From the NCBI RefSeq assembly GCF_002093115.1, contig NZ_NAAD01000003.1, forward strand, positions 62,001 to 126,000: a stretch of 64,000 bases of DNA, written 5' to 3'. The stretch comes from Geothermobacter hydrogeniphilus (lineage in GTDB: Bacteria > Desulfobacterota > Desulfuromonadia > Desulfuromonadales > Geothermobacteraceae). A model generated the notes under the pieces. That model worked only from the letters and a program-made list of their open reading frames with translations, was not told where the DNA came from and did not search any database. Both the position numbers and the translations under genes were made by a program. Shown piece after piece: positions 8,814-16,966 of the stretch; positions within the stretch are counted from its first letter, which is position 1; each line of letters begins with the position of its first letter.

Positions 8814-9527
8814 ATGCCGGTCTACCGCCTGGTTGAAGAACTGGTTTTCCCTCCCCCCTCACTTGCCGAGCCGAACGGCCTGCTGGCGGTCGGTGGTGAT
8901 TTGTCGACGCCCAGACTGCTGCTGGCCTATTCGATGGGGATATTTCCCTGGTTCAATGATGACGATCCGTTGCTCTGGTGGTCTCCCGACCCACGTTGCG
9001 TGCTTTTCCCGGACCAGTTGCATGTTTCACGCAGCCTGGGGCGGACAATGCGCCGTGGCCGTTATCGGGTGACGTTCAACAAGGCCTTCGGCGAGGTCAT
9101 TGCCGCCTGCGCCGGAGTGCGCCAGGAACTGGGGGAAGAGACCTGGATTACCCTGGAGATGCTGGAGTCTTACCAGCGTCTCCACCGACAGGGGTATGCC
9201 CATTCGGTTGAATGTTGGCAGGGGGACCAACTGGTCGGCGGACTCTACGGGGTTTGCCTGGGGCGTTTTTTCTTCGGTGAATCGATGTTCCATCGCCATC
9301 CGGATGCTTCCAAGGTTGCCTTTGCCGCCCTGGTGCAGAGCCTCAGGGTGCAGAACTTTCTGGCCATCGACTGCCAGTTGCCGACATCGCACCTGCACTC
9401 CCTCGGGGCCTGTGATATTTCCCGGCAGGATTTTCTCGACCTGCTGGTTGAGGGTGGTCTGCAGCCGTCAACTCACCCCTCGCGCGGTCTCTTTCCCGGC
9501 GCGCCGATGCGTATCGCCGCCGCCTGA
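8814..9527 (+). CDS. aat: leucyl/phenylalanyl-tRNA-protein transferase
   Basis: 237 residues beginning [10 protein letters not shown]. An in-frame GTG at 8805, overlapping the clpA stop, is an alternative start. Family blocks are [40 protein letters not shown], and [18 protein letters not shown], all central to Aat. The enzyme adds Leu or Phe to N-terminal Arg or Lys of proteins, creating the N-degron that ClpS recognises. Its place directly after clpA, 5 bp or fewer apart, makes the writer, reader and unfoldase one transcription unit. The end is intact and followed by a 156-bp gap before a convergent gene. Confidence 0.96.
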   Translation: MPVYRLVEELVFPPPSLAEPNGLLAVGGDLSTPRLLLAYSMGIFPWFNDDDPLLWWSPDPRCVLFPDQLHVSRSLGRTMRRGRYRVTFNKAFGEVIAACAGVRQELGEETWITLEMLESYQRLHRQGYAHSVECWQGDQLVGGLYGVCLGRFFFGESMFHRHPDASKVAFAALVQSLRVQNFLAIDCQLPTSHLHSLGACDISRQDFLDLLVEGGLQPSTHPSRGLFPGAPMRIAAA

Positions 9528-9610
9528 AGTCGCTTGTCTGGGCTGCTTAAAAAATGTGCAAAATGCCAGGCGGAGAGAGGTTGCGGCATTCCCGTTGAAT
9601 GATTCACGTA

Positions 9611-9644
9611 TTGCCCACAGGGTTTTCCACGAAACTGTGGATGG
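9611..9644. other. cluster of three DnaA-box-like 9-mers
   Basis: TTGCCCACA (9611-9619), TTTTCCACG (9623-9631) and, on the other strand, TGTGGATGG (9636-9644) each differ from TTATCCACA at two positions and are spaced 12-13 bp apart. They lie between the convergent genes aat and the PilZ gene. Confidence 0.35.
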
Positions 9645-9683
9645 ATACGAATTGTGTTTGTAAAACAATAACTTGTAAGGTTG

Positions 9684-10427
9684 CTAGCTGCCGGAGACTT
9701 CGGCGGGTGAGGAGGCCTGGCCGGTTGCGTGACTCATGAAGTCGGCGATCCGTTTCTGGTCGCTTTTGAGGATGTCGATGAACTGCATGCCGACGTCGAG
9801 ACCGTGTTGATTCGGTTCTTCCCCCGGGTCGGAAATCCAGACCACCTCGGCCAGGGCGCAGACCGGTGGTGACTGCGGTTCAAGTTCCAGCAGAATCATG
9901 CAGAGGTCGGCGACTTCTACCGGCGGCCTGATGGTGAAGCGCAGCCCCCCCTGGCTGAGATTGACCTGACAACGGGGGAACCCCCCGAGCTTTTTCAGAT
10001 CGGTGCGGCCAGCGAGGATGCGGATGTTTTTTTCCCATTGCCGGCGAAAGGTACGCAGGGTGCCATGTCCCCGGGTATAGCGCAGCCCGACCCTGACGTC
10101 CCGGCGGGGGTGATTGCGGCGTTGGAAGACTTCGAGGGTGGGATCGATGCTGATGCGCAGTTGCCCCGGGTCGAGATAGCGTTCGAAGCGGCCGGTGATG
10201 CGAACGCCGAGTCCGAGGGCTTCGCCGCTCAGTTCCACCTCCATTCCCGCGGTGAAGGGAAATTCTTCACCGGGGCGGTTTTCGTAGGGAAGCCTCAGGT
10301 CGCAACTGTCACCGCGGGCATGCACAATGAACGCGGTCAGGGTTTCCACCCGGTCCGTGTTCTGTTCGCCGGAGATCGGGCGCAGTAACAGTCTCTGGTC
10401 GGTTTTGAAATATTTCCGGTACGGCAT
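9684..10427 (-). CDS. PilZ domain protein (c-di-GMP effector, YcgR-like layout)
   Basis: 247 residues from the ATG at 10427, which has GAGG nine bases upstream; the open frame continues upstream but only into the terminator of the next gene. Residues 1-95 look like a YcgR-type N-terminal domain. The PilZ domain begins at RRNHPRR (R104-x3-R108) and continues to NLSQGG (156-161), the two motifs that hold cyclic di-GMP, then runs to about residue 230. No membrane segment is seen. It would change partner activity on c-di-GMP binding, often linked to motility, exopolysaccharide or cytochrome export. It follows the nine-heme cytochrome gene but a strong terminator separates them, so co-regulation is not implied. 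Confidence 0.88.
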   Translation of the reverse strand: MPYRKYFKTDQRLLLRPISGEQNTDRVETLTAFIVHARGDSCDLRLPYENRPGEEFPFTAGMEVELSGEALGLGVRITGRFERYLDPGQLRISIDPTLEVFQRRNHPRRDVRVGLRYTRGHGTLRTFRRQWEKNIRILAGRTDLKKLGGFPRCQVNLSQGGLRFTIRPPVEVADLCMILLELEPQSPPVCALAEVVWISDPGEEPNQHGLDVGMQFIDILKSDQKRIADFMSHATGQASSPAEVSGS

Positions 10428-10490
10428 CAGCCGGAACCTCAGCGTGAAAAGGAAATTATCAGCATAACCCCGCCGATTCGGGGAATCCAT

Positions 10491-10516
10491 AAAAAAGGGG
10501 GCCGAGAGGCCCCCTT
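10491..10516 (-). terminator. rho-independent terminator of the nine-heme cytochrome gene
   Basis: A GGGGGCC-GAGA-GGCCCCC hairpin. On the minus strand it is followed by six T residues, 27 bp past the cytochrome stop codon. Confidence 0.9.
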
Positions 10517-10542
10517 CGAATCTTTGCTGTTCCGCTCGGCGA

Positions 10543-11313
10543 TTACATTTCGTGACAGTTGTCGCAGTTGTCGTCGACCGAGAAGGCGGTGTCACCATCA
10601 TGGCAGGCCCCGCAGGCTTCCCCTTCACTCATCTGGTCCATGGTGAAGGCCGGGTTTTTCTTCCGGTTGGGGATGAAGATGTCGGGGTGGCATTCGTCGC
10701 AGCCGTACATTTCTGTGTGGACGGAGTGGGGGAACGTCGCCGGGCCGGCATCGGTTTCAAATTTGACGTCGGCGGTTGGATGACAGTTGGCGCAATCCCC
10801 TTTGACCGAGAAGGCGGTGTCGCCGTCGTGGCAGGCGCCGCAGGCTTCGCCGTCGCGCATCTGCTTCATGGTGAACTGCGGATTCTTTTTCTGGTCGGGG
10901 ATAAAGAGATCGGGATGACATTCGCTGCAACTGTACATTTCGGTGTGGACATCGTGAGGGAAACGCGCCGGCGCCGAATCATTCTCGAACTGGATGGGGT
11001 GGGTCGGATGACAGGCGCTGCAGTCTTCCTTGACACTGAAGGCCCGCTCGCCGTTATGGCATTTGCCGCAGGCCTTGCCCTTCTCCATGTCGGCCATGGT
11101 GAAGTCCGGATTCTTGCTGGTGACGATATTGAAAACGCTGTTGTGGCAGGTCGGGCAGTTTTTCCCGAGGGCTTCGAGATGGTTGTAGTGGCTGAATTCA
11201 ACCGTGCCGGTCGCGGCCACCGGAATTTCGACCTTGTCCTTGATCCAGCGGGCGTAGAGGGTGCCGGGAAGAACGAGCAGGGCGGCAATCAGCAGGGGGA
11301 TGAAGCGCTTCAT
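10543..11313 (-). CDS. periplasmic nine-heme c-type cytochrome (three c7-type tri-heme modules)
   Basis: 256 residues with an N-terminal signal peptide (cleavage after about residue 21, LYA-RW). Nine CxxCH motifs are present: CPTCH, CGKCH, CSACH, CSECH, CGACH, CANCH, CDECH, CGACH and CDNCH. They form three tandem tri-heme units of about 75 residues, each with a FSHYNHLE or FPHSVHTEMY histidine block, an FTM-x-DM/QM-x3-G-xACGxCH block, and a CxxCH end. This arrangement matches the c7-type tri-heme family, whose repeats form nanowire-like periplasmic cytochromes in Geobacter relatives. The last two modules are the most alike. It likely stores and moves electrons across the periplasm. A good AGGAGA site precedes the start, and a terminator ends the gene, so it stands alone. 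Confidence 0.93.
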   Translation of the reverse strand: MKRFIPLLIAALLVLPGTLYARWIKDKVEIPVAATGTVEFSHYNHLEALGKNCPTCHNSVFNIVTSKNPDFTMADMEKGKACGKCHNGERAFSVKEDCSACHPTHPIQFENDSAPARFPHDVHTEMYSCSECHPDLFIPDQKKNPQFTMKQMRDGEACGACHDGDTAFSVKGDCANCHPTADVKFETDAGPATFPHSVHTEMYGCDECHPDIFIPNRKKNPAFTMDQMSEGEACGACHDGDTAFSVDDNCDNCHEM

Positions 11314-11652
11314 GAATGTCTCCTGGTTTCAAATGTGTGGCGGCCGGGCCGGGCCCGTCATGAAAATTGTTGCAGTCCATCTTGAGAACCGTATTAATTT
11401 CGCAAAATCCGTGCCTTGTCAAGGGCGGGTTGCAATCGATGCCAGTTCTGGATTCGTGGAAGGTCACCAAAACTGCCGCGGGAGACGATTCGTCCCCTCC
11501 CCGGGCCGGTGTTAAACTCTCCGGAGGAAGCTGCCTGCTACGGTCGATCGCTGATTGCAGACCGTGATATGGCCGGGTGATTGGTCTCAGCGGGGGACTG
11601 TGCTAAACTCCCGCGATTTGCCAGTCCCGGTCGAAATGGAAAGGATACAGTG

Positions 11653-12756
11653 ATGAAAAACCGCCAGGTTGATCTTTTTGCGGTTGTACCGCCCGGTTTT
11701 GAACAGGTCTGTGCCGCGGAGCTTCTCGCCCTGGGGATGGCGGACATCGGGCCGGAGGCGGGCGGCGTCAGTTTTACCGGCAAACTGCGGGAACTCTACC
11801 TGGCCAACCTCTGGTTGCGGTCGGCCGGCCGGGTTCTGGTGCGTTTCGCGGAGGTTCAGGCCCGCGACTTTCCTTCCCTGTTCCGCAAAGCGGTCCGTCT
11901 GCCATGGGGGGAGTTTATCCGGCCCGGGCAACGAATGAGGTTTCGGGTCAGTTCCCGAGGGTCACGGTTGCAGCATGGCGGGCGCATCGCCGAGACCTTG
12001 GAGATGGCGGCCCGACAGGCGTTGGGAGTCAGGCAGGAGGAGGATGGTGGGGAGGAGCAGCTGGTGCTGGTCAGGCTGGAGAAGGATTGCTGCTTTATTT
12101 CCATCGACAGTTCCGGTGCGTTGCTGCACCGGCGCGGTTATCGGGTTGAACCGGGAGCTGCGCCGTTGCGGGAAAATCTGGCTGCCGCCATTCTGGCAAC
12201 TCTGGCCTGGCGTTCTTCGGAACCCATGGTTGATCCTTTTTGCGGATCGGGAACTTTCGCCATAGAGGCGGCCCTGCTGGCGGCCAACATTCCGCCGGGA
12301 CGGCAGCGGGGTTTTGCCTTTATGCACTGGCCGGGGTTTCGTCATGGGCTGTGGAAGTTGTTGCTCGACGAGGCCGACCGCGGCCTGCGCAAAGAGAGTC
12401 ACGGGCTGATTCTTGCCGCCGACCGTGACGCCGGGATGTTGACAAAGGCGCGGGCCAACGCAGAGTTGGCCGGGGTTGCCGGCATGATTGAATGGCAGTG
12501 TTCCGAAGTCATTGACCTGCGTCTGCCGACGCAGCCGGGAGTGCTGGTTGCCAATCCCCCTTACGGGGACAGGCTGGAGCAGCCGGAGAACGTGGCGCGG
12601 CTTTACCGACAGCTGGACGCGCTGTGCCTGACGGAATGGCGGGACTGGCGCAAGGGCATCATCGTTCCCGATCCGGCGCTGCTGCGGCAATGGTCGGGAC
12701 GGAAGAAGATCCGTTTCCGCAATGGGGGGCTTCCGGTGCGATTGTGGTTTGACTGA
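11653..12756 (+). CDS. THUMP-domain class I rRNA methyltransferase (RlmL/YpsC type)
   Basis: 367 residues from the ATG at 11653 (AAGGATA upstream). The N-terminus (VVPPGFEQVCAAELLALGM) and residues 1-150 form the ferredoxin-like and THUMP RNA-binding part. The C-terminal half is a Rossmann methyltransferase, with DPFCGSGTFAIEAAL near residue 195 and the catalytic NPPYG near 300. This architecture is shared by RlmL N-terminal half and YpsC-like enzymes that make N2-methylguanosine in 23S rRNA. The exact target base cannot be fixed from sequence. It lies upstream of rpsU, with about 150 bp between. The 339-bp gap upstream (11314-11652) holds no gene or clear element. Confidence 0.9.
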   Translation: MKNRQVDLFAVVPPGFEQVCAAELLALGMADIGPEAGGVSFTGKLRELYLANLWLRSAGRVLVRFAEVQARDFPSLFRKAVRLPWGEFIRPGQRMRFRVSSRGSRLQHGGRIAETLEMAARQALGVRQEEDGGEEQLVLVRLEKDCCFISIDSSGALLHRRGYRVEPGAAPLRENLAAAILATLAWRSSEPMVDPFCGSGTFAIEAALLAANIPPGRQRGFAFMHWPGFRHGLWKLLLDEADRGLRKESHGLILAADRDAGMLTKARANAELAGVAGMIEWQCSEVIDLRLPTQPGVLVANPPYGDRLEQPENVARLYRQLDALCLTEWRDWRKGIIVPDPALLRQWSGRKKIRFRNGGLPVRLWFD

Positions 12757-12905
12757 TTGCCGCCCCAAACCCACCGGCAATTTCGGGATTCGGGGCCCCT
12801 TTTTTCTTGCATTTTTTCGTTCAGTTGTATATTTTGCCGTCTTGTCCTGCTGCCGACAAGGCCGGGACGATTCTGGAAGTTGAGAGAAAGCGAGGTGATT
12901 CTCAG

Positions 12906-13100
12906 GTGGAAATCACAGTTGTCGACGGCAACGTCGAGAAAGCGATCCGGGTCCTCAAGCGCAAGCTGCAGCAGGAGGGACTTTTTCGTGAAATGAAGCA
13001 GCGCAAGTTTTACGAAAAGCCGTCCGTCAAGCGCAAGCGCAAGGAGAAAGAGGCCCAGCGCCGTCTGCGGAAGAAGATGCGGTTGATGCGCAACCGCTGA
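12906..13100 (+). CDS. rpsU: small ribosomal subunit protein S21
   Basis: 64 residues from a GTG at 12906, with GAGG ten bases upstream. The sequence EITVVDGNVEKAIRVLKRKL then FREMKQRKFYEKPS and a strongly basic helical tail ending RLMRNR are characteristic of S21. Starting at the GTG gives the standard family length; the frame continues upstream without a start signal. It is followed within 25 bp by a strong terminator. S21 helps mRNA start-site binding on the small subunit. Confidence 0.95.
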   Translation: MEITVVDGNVEKAIRVLKRKLQQEGLFREMKQRKFYEKPSVKRKRKEKEAQRRLRKKMRLMRNR

Positions 13101-13122
13101 TCCTCGTTTTTATTGCCCAAAT

Positions 13123-13157
13123 AAGGAGGCCGGTCTCAACATGAGACCGGCCTCCTT
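13123..13157 (+). terminator. rho-independent terminator after rpsU
   Basis: A perfect 15-bp stem, AAGGAGGCCGGTCTC, around a five-base loop, followed by CTGTTT. Confidence 0.85.
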
Positions 13158-13204
13158 CTGTTTGGGCGGGCGCAGAGCGGCCGATACGCACCCTTTGGTG
13201 CGAG

Positions 13205-13326
13205 GGCGGCCGATACGCACGCATCTGCTGCGTTGCTCGCACCTTCAGTCGCTGCGGAGTAGCTGCCGCTACACCTCACTCCTTCAGTTGCGAGACGCCT
13301 TGCATCTACGCACGTCTCGACCACCT
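13205..13326. repeat. family A palindromic repeat (full copy)
   Basis: Left end GGCGGCCGATACGCACGCAT, then CTGCTGCGTTGC, centre GTAGCTGCCGCTAC, CCTCA, then GACGCCTTGCATCT and right end CGTCTCGACCACC. The ends are imperfect inverted repeats of each other. A fragment of the left end also occurs at 13176-13193. Confidence 0.85.
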
Positions 13327-13346
13327 CGAACCGTTTGTGTTGGGGG

Positions 13347-13405
13347 GGGGCGATATCCGCACATCTGCCGTGTTGCCCTCGACCTTCAATCTTCGACGTA
13401 GTTTT
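13347..13405. repeat. truncated family A repeat
   Basis: GGGCGATATCCGCACATCTGC, GTGTTGCC, then ACGTAGTTTTCATC. Left half and centre only; the right arm is missing. Confidence 0.6.
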
Positions 13406-13432
13406 CATCTTTGCTGAATGCCAAAATGCAAC

Positions 13433-13461
13433 AAGGCCGACCCGTATCCCGGATCGGCCTT
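13433..13461 (-). terminator. terminator of gap
   Basis: An AAGGCCGA/TCGGCCTT hairpin with an inner CCGGGAT stem, lying about 60 bp past the gap stop codon on the minus strand. Confidence 0.6.
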
Positions 13462-13483
13462 GCCTTTGCCTTCAGATTTTAAC

Positions 13484-13518
13484 CTTGCGCCTTGAGCCTT
13501 GCACCTCGCGCCTGCTGT
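13484..13518. repeat. intergenic heptamer array
   Basis: Five seven-base units in phase: CCTTGCG, CCTTGAG, CCTTGCA, CCTCGCG, CCTGCTG. It abuts the 3' end of gap. The same CCTnnnn register occurs near 30560 and 55083. Confidence 0.7.
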
Positions 13519-13522
13519 CCCC

Positions 13523-14968
13523 TTATTTCGGCAACACCGGCAGCTTGAGCCCGGCCAGGTAGTCGACCATCTTCACCACCTGGCAGCTGTAACCGTTTTC
13601 ATTGTCGTACCAGACATAGAGGTTGCAGCGCTTGCCCTGGACGATGGTGGCGCAGGAGTCGACCACGCAGGCGTAGCCGGAGCCGACGAAGTCGCTGGAG
13701 ACGGCGTCGGGCGAATTGGTGTAGTCGATCTGCTCGTGCAGCGGGCCTTCGAGGGAGGCGTCGCGCAGCACCCGGTTGACCTCTTCGACGCTGGTTTCCT
13801 GTCCCAGATTGAGGCTCAGGATTGCCAGCGAGACATTCGGGGTCGGCACCCGGATGGCGTTGCCGGTCAGCTTGCCGCTCAGTTCGGGCAGGGCCTTGGC
13901 TACCGCCTTGGCGGCCCCGGTTTCGGTGATGACCATGTTCAGCGGGGCTCCCCGGCCACGGCGGGATTTCTTGTGGTAATTATCGATCAGGTTCTGGTCG
14001 TTGGTGTAGGAGTGGCAGGTTTCGACATGCCCCTCGACGATGCTGAAGCGGTCGTTGATGACCTTGAGGACCGGAACAATGGCATTGGTGGTGCAGCTGG
14101 CGGCCGAGAAGATCTGTTCATCGGCGGTCAGCAGTTCGTTGTTGACGCCGTAGACGATGTTCGGCACATCGCCCTTGCCGGGAGCGGTGAGAATCACCTG
14201 GGAGATGCCGCCGCTCTTGAGGTGTTTGCCGAGTCCTTCCCGGTCGCGCCATTTGCCGGTGTTGTCGATCAGGATGGCGTTGCTGATACCGTACTTGGCG
14301 TAGTCGACGGTTGCCGGATCATCGGAGTAGATGATGTGGATCAGGTTGCCGTTGGCGATGATGGCGTTTTCTTCCTTGTCGACCTTGATGGTGCCGTTGT
14401 AGGGACCGTGAATCGAGTCGCGGCGCAGCAGGCTGGCGCGTTTCATCAGGTCATCCTCGCTGCCCTTGCGGACCACTGCCGCGCGCAGCCGCAGTTTTTC
14501 GCCGCCGCCGGTCTGGTCGATGAGAATGCGCGCCAGCAGGCGGCCGATGCGGCCGAAGCCGTAGAGAACCACGTCGCGCGGTTCGGTGAGCAGCGGCTTG
14601 CTGCCGGTATTGACATCCTTGAGCTCCTGGCGGACGAAGGCGTCGATGTCGAGGTTGCCGGCCTGGGCCTGGAAGCGGACCGTCAGTTTGCCGATGTCGA
14701 TGCGGGCCGGAGCCAGTTCCAGCTTCGCCACCGCTTCGAGGACCGGCATGGTGTCCCGGACCGAGAGTTCATTTTCGAGAATCTGCCGGGCGAAACGATG
14801 CGCCCGCAGGATGTCGATGGTCGACTGGTGAACCAGTTTGCGGTCGTAGATGGTGATGACCACGCCCCGGTCACGATACAGCCGGCCGATAATCGGCAGC
14901 ATCAGTTCGGCGATCTCTTCGCGCTTTTTCCAGTCTGAGAAATAACGTTCCTGCTTTTCGGTAACCAT
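13523..14968 (-). CDS. gap: glyceraldehyde-3-phosphate dehydrogenase, long form
   Basis: 481 residues, some 145 longer than the common 335-aa enzyme. The NAD-binding start VLYGFGRIGRLLARIL begins near residue 135. The catalytic cysteine is C292 in SAASCTTNAI, and YVWYDNENGYSCQV closes the protein. The N-terminal extension (residues 1-130) is alpha/beta with no recognised motif; such extended forms occur in other proteobacteria. It would interconvert glyceraldehyde-3-phosphate and 1,3-bisphosphoglycerate. The gene is divergent from fba across 252 bp, so the two central carbon enzymes probably share a control region. Start chosen on GGAAGGA about ten bases upstream. Confidence 0.93.
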   Translation of the reverse strand: MVTEKQERYFSDWKKREEIAELMLPIIGRLYRDRGVVITIYDRKLVHQSTIDILRAHRFARQILENELSVRDTMPVLEAVAKLELAPARIDIGKLTVRFQAQAGNLDIDAFVRQELKDVNTGSKPLLTEPRDVVLYGFGRIGRLLARILIDQTGGGEKLRLRAAVVRKGSEDDLMKRASLLRRDSIHGPYNGTIKVDKEENAIIANGNLIHIIYSDDPATVDYAKYGISNAILIDNTGKWRDREGLGKHLKSGGISQVILTAPGKGDVPNIVYGVNNELLTADEQIFSAASCTTNAIVPVLKVINDRFSIVEGHVETCHSYTNDQNLIDNYHKKSRRGRGAPLNMVITETGAAKAVAKALPELSGKLTGNAIRVPTPNVSLAILSLNLGQETSVEEVNRVLRDASLEGPLHEQIDYTNSPDAVSSDFVGSGYACVVDSCATIVQGKRCNLYVWYDNENGYSCQVVKMVDYLAGLKLPVLPK

Positions 14969-15220
14969 CGTTTTCTGTCCTTCCGCGACTTAAGGAATAT
15001 CCACCCCGATTTGAATGCCTGTCAGCGTGGTTCTGTTGAAAAACCGGCTCATCCTAAACAAAAACCGGATTCAAGGCAAGGGAATGGTCCAACCCAGATC
15101 CACCGGGCCGGGCGGTGGAAATTTCGAGACTGGACTTGTCCGGGATTGGCTGGTATTCATATCTCTGTCCGCGGTTGCCTGCGGGATCATCCACGTCTGT
15201 TTCAAAGGAGGAATTATCTT

Positions 15221-16201
15221 ATGGCGGATACCGTTTCCTACCAGGAGCTGGGCCTGAGCAACACCCGCGACATGTTTGCCAAGGCGATGTCCGGCGGCTA
15301 TGCCATCCCGGCCTATAATTTCAATAACCTCGAACAGCTGCAGGCGATTGTCACCGCCTGCGCGGAGACCTCCTCGCCGGTGATCATCCAGGTCAGCAAG
15401 GGGGCGCGCAACTACGCCAATCAGACCATGCTGCGTTACATGGCGATGGGGGCGGTGCAGATGGCGCGCGAGATGGGTTCGCAGATCCCGATCGCCCTGC
15501 ATCTCGACCACGGTGATACCTTTGAACTCTGCAAATCCTGCGTCGAGTCGGGTTTTTCTTCGGTGATGATCGACGGTTCCCATCTCCCCTATGACGAGAA
15601 TATCGCCCTGACCCGTAAGGTGGTCGAATATGCCCACCAGTTCGATGTCAGCGTCGAAGGTGAACTCGGCGTGCTGGCCGGTATCGAGGATGAGGTTGAA
15701 GCCGAACATTCCACCTACACCAAGCCCGAGGAGGTTGAGGATTTCGTTGCCCGGACCGGAGTCGATTCCCTGGCGATTTCCATCGGCACCAGCCACGGCG
15801 CCTACAAGTTCAAGCTCAAGGAGGGTGAGGAGGTGCCGCCGCTGCGGTTCGACATTCTCGAAGAGTGTGAAAAGCGGATTCCCGGATTTCCCATCGTGCT
15901 GCACGGCGCTTCCAGCGTGGTGCAGGAATATGTCCAGCTGATCAACCGCTACGGCGGCAAGATGGACGGCGCGGTCGGGGTTCCGGAAGAGCAGCTGCGC
16001 AAGGCCGCGGCCAGCGCGGTCTGCAAGATCAATATCGATTCCGACGGCCGGCTGGCGGTCACTGCCAAGATCCGCGAGCATCTCGCCAACAATCCCGCCG
16101 AGTTTGATCCGCGCAAGTATCTCGGCGATGCCCGCAACGAGCTGATCCGGTTGATCAGGCATAAGAATGAGGCAGTACTCGGCAGCGCAGGCAAAGGGTA
16201 G
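15221..16201 (+). CDS. fba: class II fructose-bisphosphate aldolase
   Basis: 326 residues from the ATG at 15221, behind AAAGGAGG. Class II features are AYNFNNLEQLQAI near residue 30, HLDHGDTFE with a zinc-binding histidine and the catalytic aspartate, VEGELG, GTSHGAYK and the phosphate loop VLHGASSV. It is a metal-dependent aldolase of glycolysis and gluconeogenesis. It is transcribed away from gap, and family A repeats begin six bases after its stop. The reading frame upstream (to 15011) lacks any start signal and is not part of the protein. Confidence 0.95.
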   Translation: MADTVSYQELGLSNTRDMFAKAMSGGYAIPAYNFNNLEQLQAIVTACAETSSPVIIQVSKGARNYANQTMLRYMAMGAVQMAREMGSQIPIALHLDHGDTFELCKSCVESGFSSVMIDGSHLPYDENIALTRKVVEYAHQFDVSVEGELGVLAGIEDEVEAEHSTYTKPEEVEDFVARTGVDSLAISIGTSHGAYKFKLKEGEEVPPLRFDILEECEKRIPGFPIVLHGASSVVQEYVQLINRYGGKMDGAVGVPEEQLRKAAASAVCKINIDSDGRLAVTAKIREHLANNPAEFDPRKYLGDARNELIRLIRHKNEAVLGSAGKG

Positions 16202-16210
16202 TGTGGTGGG

Positions 16211-16332
16211 GGCGGCCGATACGCACGCATCTGCTGCGTTGCTCCCGTCTTTGGTCGCTGCGACGTAGCTGCCGCTACGCCTCACTCCTCGGCCCGTGAG
16301 ACGCCTTGCATCCGGGCACGTCTCGACCGCCT
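16211..16332. repeat. family A palindromic repeat (full copy)
   Basis: GGCGGCCGATACGCACGCAT, CTGCTGCGTTGC, CGTAGCTGCCGCTACG, CCTCA, GACGCCTTGCATC and CGTCTCGACCGCC. It begins about ten bases after the fba stop codon. Confidence 0.88.
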
Positions 16333-16380
16333 TGGGCCGGTGGTGCTGGGGGGGGCTTTAAGACCCTCGGGTTTTTTTCG

Positions 16381-16468
16381 GGTTCTCCTGTGTACCCCGT
16401 TTGTTTGCCCCCTGCGTAGCCAGGTTCGTATACCACCACTGCCGGGCGTGGCTACGGGAGCGCCGCGT
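16381..16468. repeat. repeat module G, copy 1
   Basis: Shares CCGTTTGTTTGCC, CCTGCGTAG, CACCACTGCCGGGCG and a gCACCGCG-like end with 56122-56211. Both copies lie next to family A repeats. The rest of the 16202-16966 gap is repeats. Confidence 0.7.
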
Positions 16469-16525
16469 GTTTCGTAATCAGCATGGTTGGCAAGGGGTAG
16501 TGTCCATGCCCGCCGCAGGCGAAAG

Positions 16526-16600
16526 CTCTTTCTGCTTACTCTTGCGAGCAGGCAAGAGTAAGGAAAGGAGGCGGCGGGCGGGGCCGCGACCCCGCGGTGT
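16526..16600. repeat. repeat module F, copy 1
   Basis: CTTTCTGCTTACTCTTGC with its inverted partner GCAAGAGTAAG, then GCGGGCGGGGCCGCGACCCC and GCGG. The same layout, with covarying arms, is at 52627-52691, and in both places a family A repeat follows directly. Confidence 0.7.
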
Positions 16601-16608
16601 ACTGCGAG

Positions 16609-16731
16609 GGCGGTCGATACGCACGCATCTGCTGCGTTGCTCCCGTGCCTTGTCATTCCGACGTAGCTGCCGCTACGCCTCATTCCTCGGCCCGTGAGAC
16701 GCCTTGCATCTGCACACGTCTCGACCGCCTT
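16609..16731. repeat. family A palindromic repeat (full copy)
   Basis: GGCGGTCGATACGCACGCAT, CTGCTGCGTTGC, CGTAGCTGCCGCTACG, GACGCCTTGCATCTG, CGTCTCGACCGCC. Confidence 0.88.
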
Positions 16732-16746
16732 CAACGGTAGTGCTGG

Positions 16747-16825
16747 GGCGGCCGATATGCGCCCGTCTGCTGCGTTGCCCTCAGTTTTCGTGCGCCTCTT
16801 GTGTCTGTACACGTCTCGACCGCTT
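16747..16825. repeat. family A repeat with central deletion
   Basis: Both ends are present (GGCGGCCGATATGCGCCCGT, CTGCTGCGTTGCC; ACACGTCTCGACCGC) but the central GTAGC palindrome is missing, giving about 80 bp in place of 122. Confidence 0.7.
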
Positions 16826-16966
16826 GAGGCGGTGGTGCCGGAAAGATTTTGATTTTCCCCGACAACACGTCGTTCCCCGCCCACAAAACAGATGGATCCC
16901 CTTCTTCTGTGGTATCCTCTAACAATTCACCATAACCCAGCTAATCTTCCTCCCGAGGTCTGCGCC

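Noticed and set aside
13499-14938. 479-residue plus-strand open frame opposite gap
   Set aside because: It mirrors the gap frame exactly, with no ribosome site and a repetitive valine/aspartate composition typical of antisense frames.
16201-16884. Short open frames in 16201-16884 as genes
   Set aside because: They read through family A, F and G repeats; the encoded peptides recur at other repeat copies.
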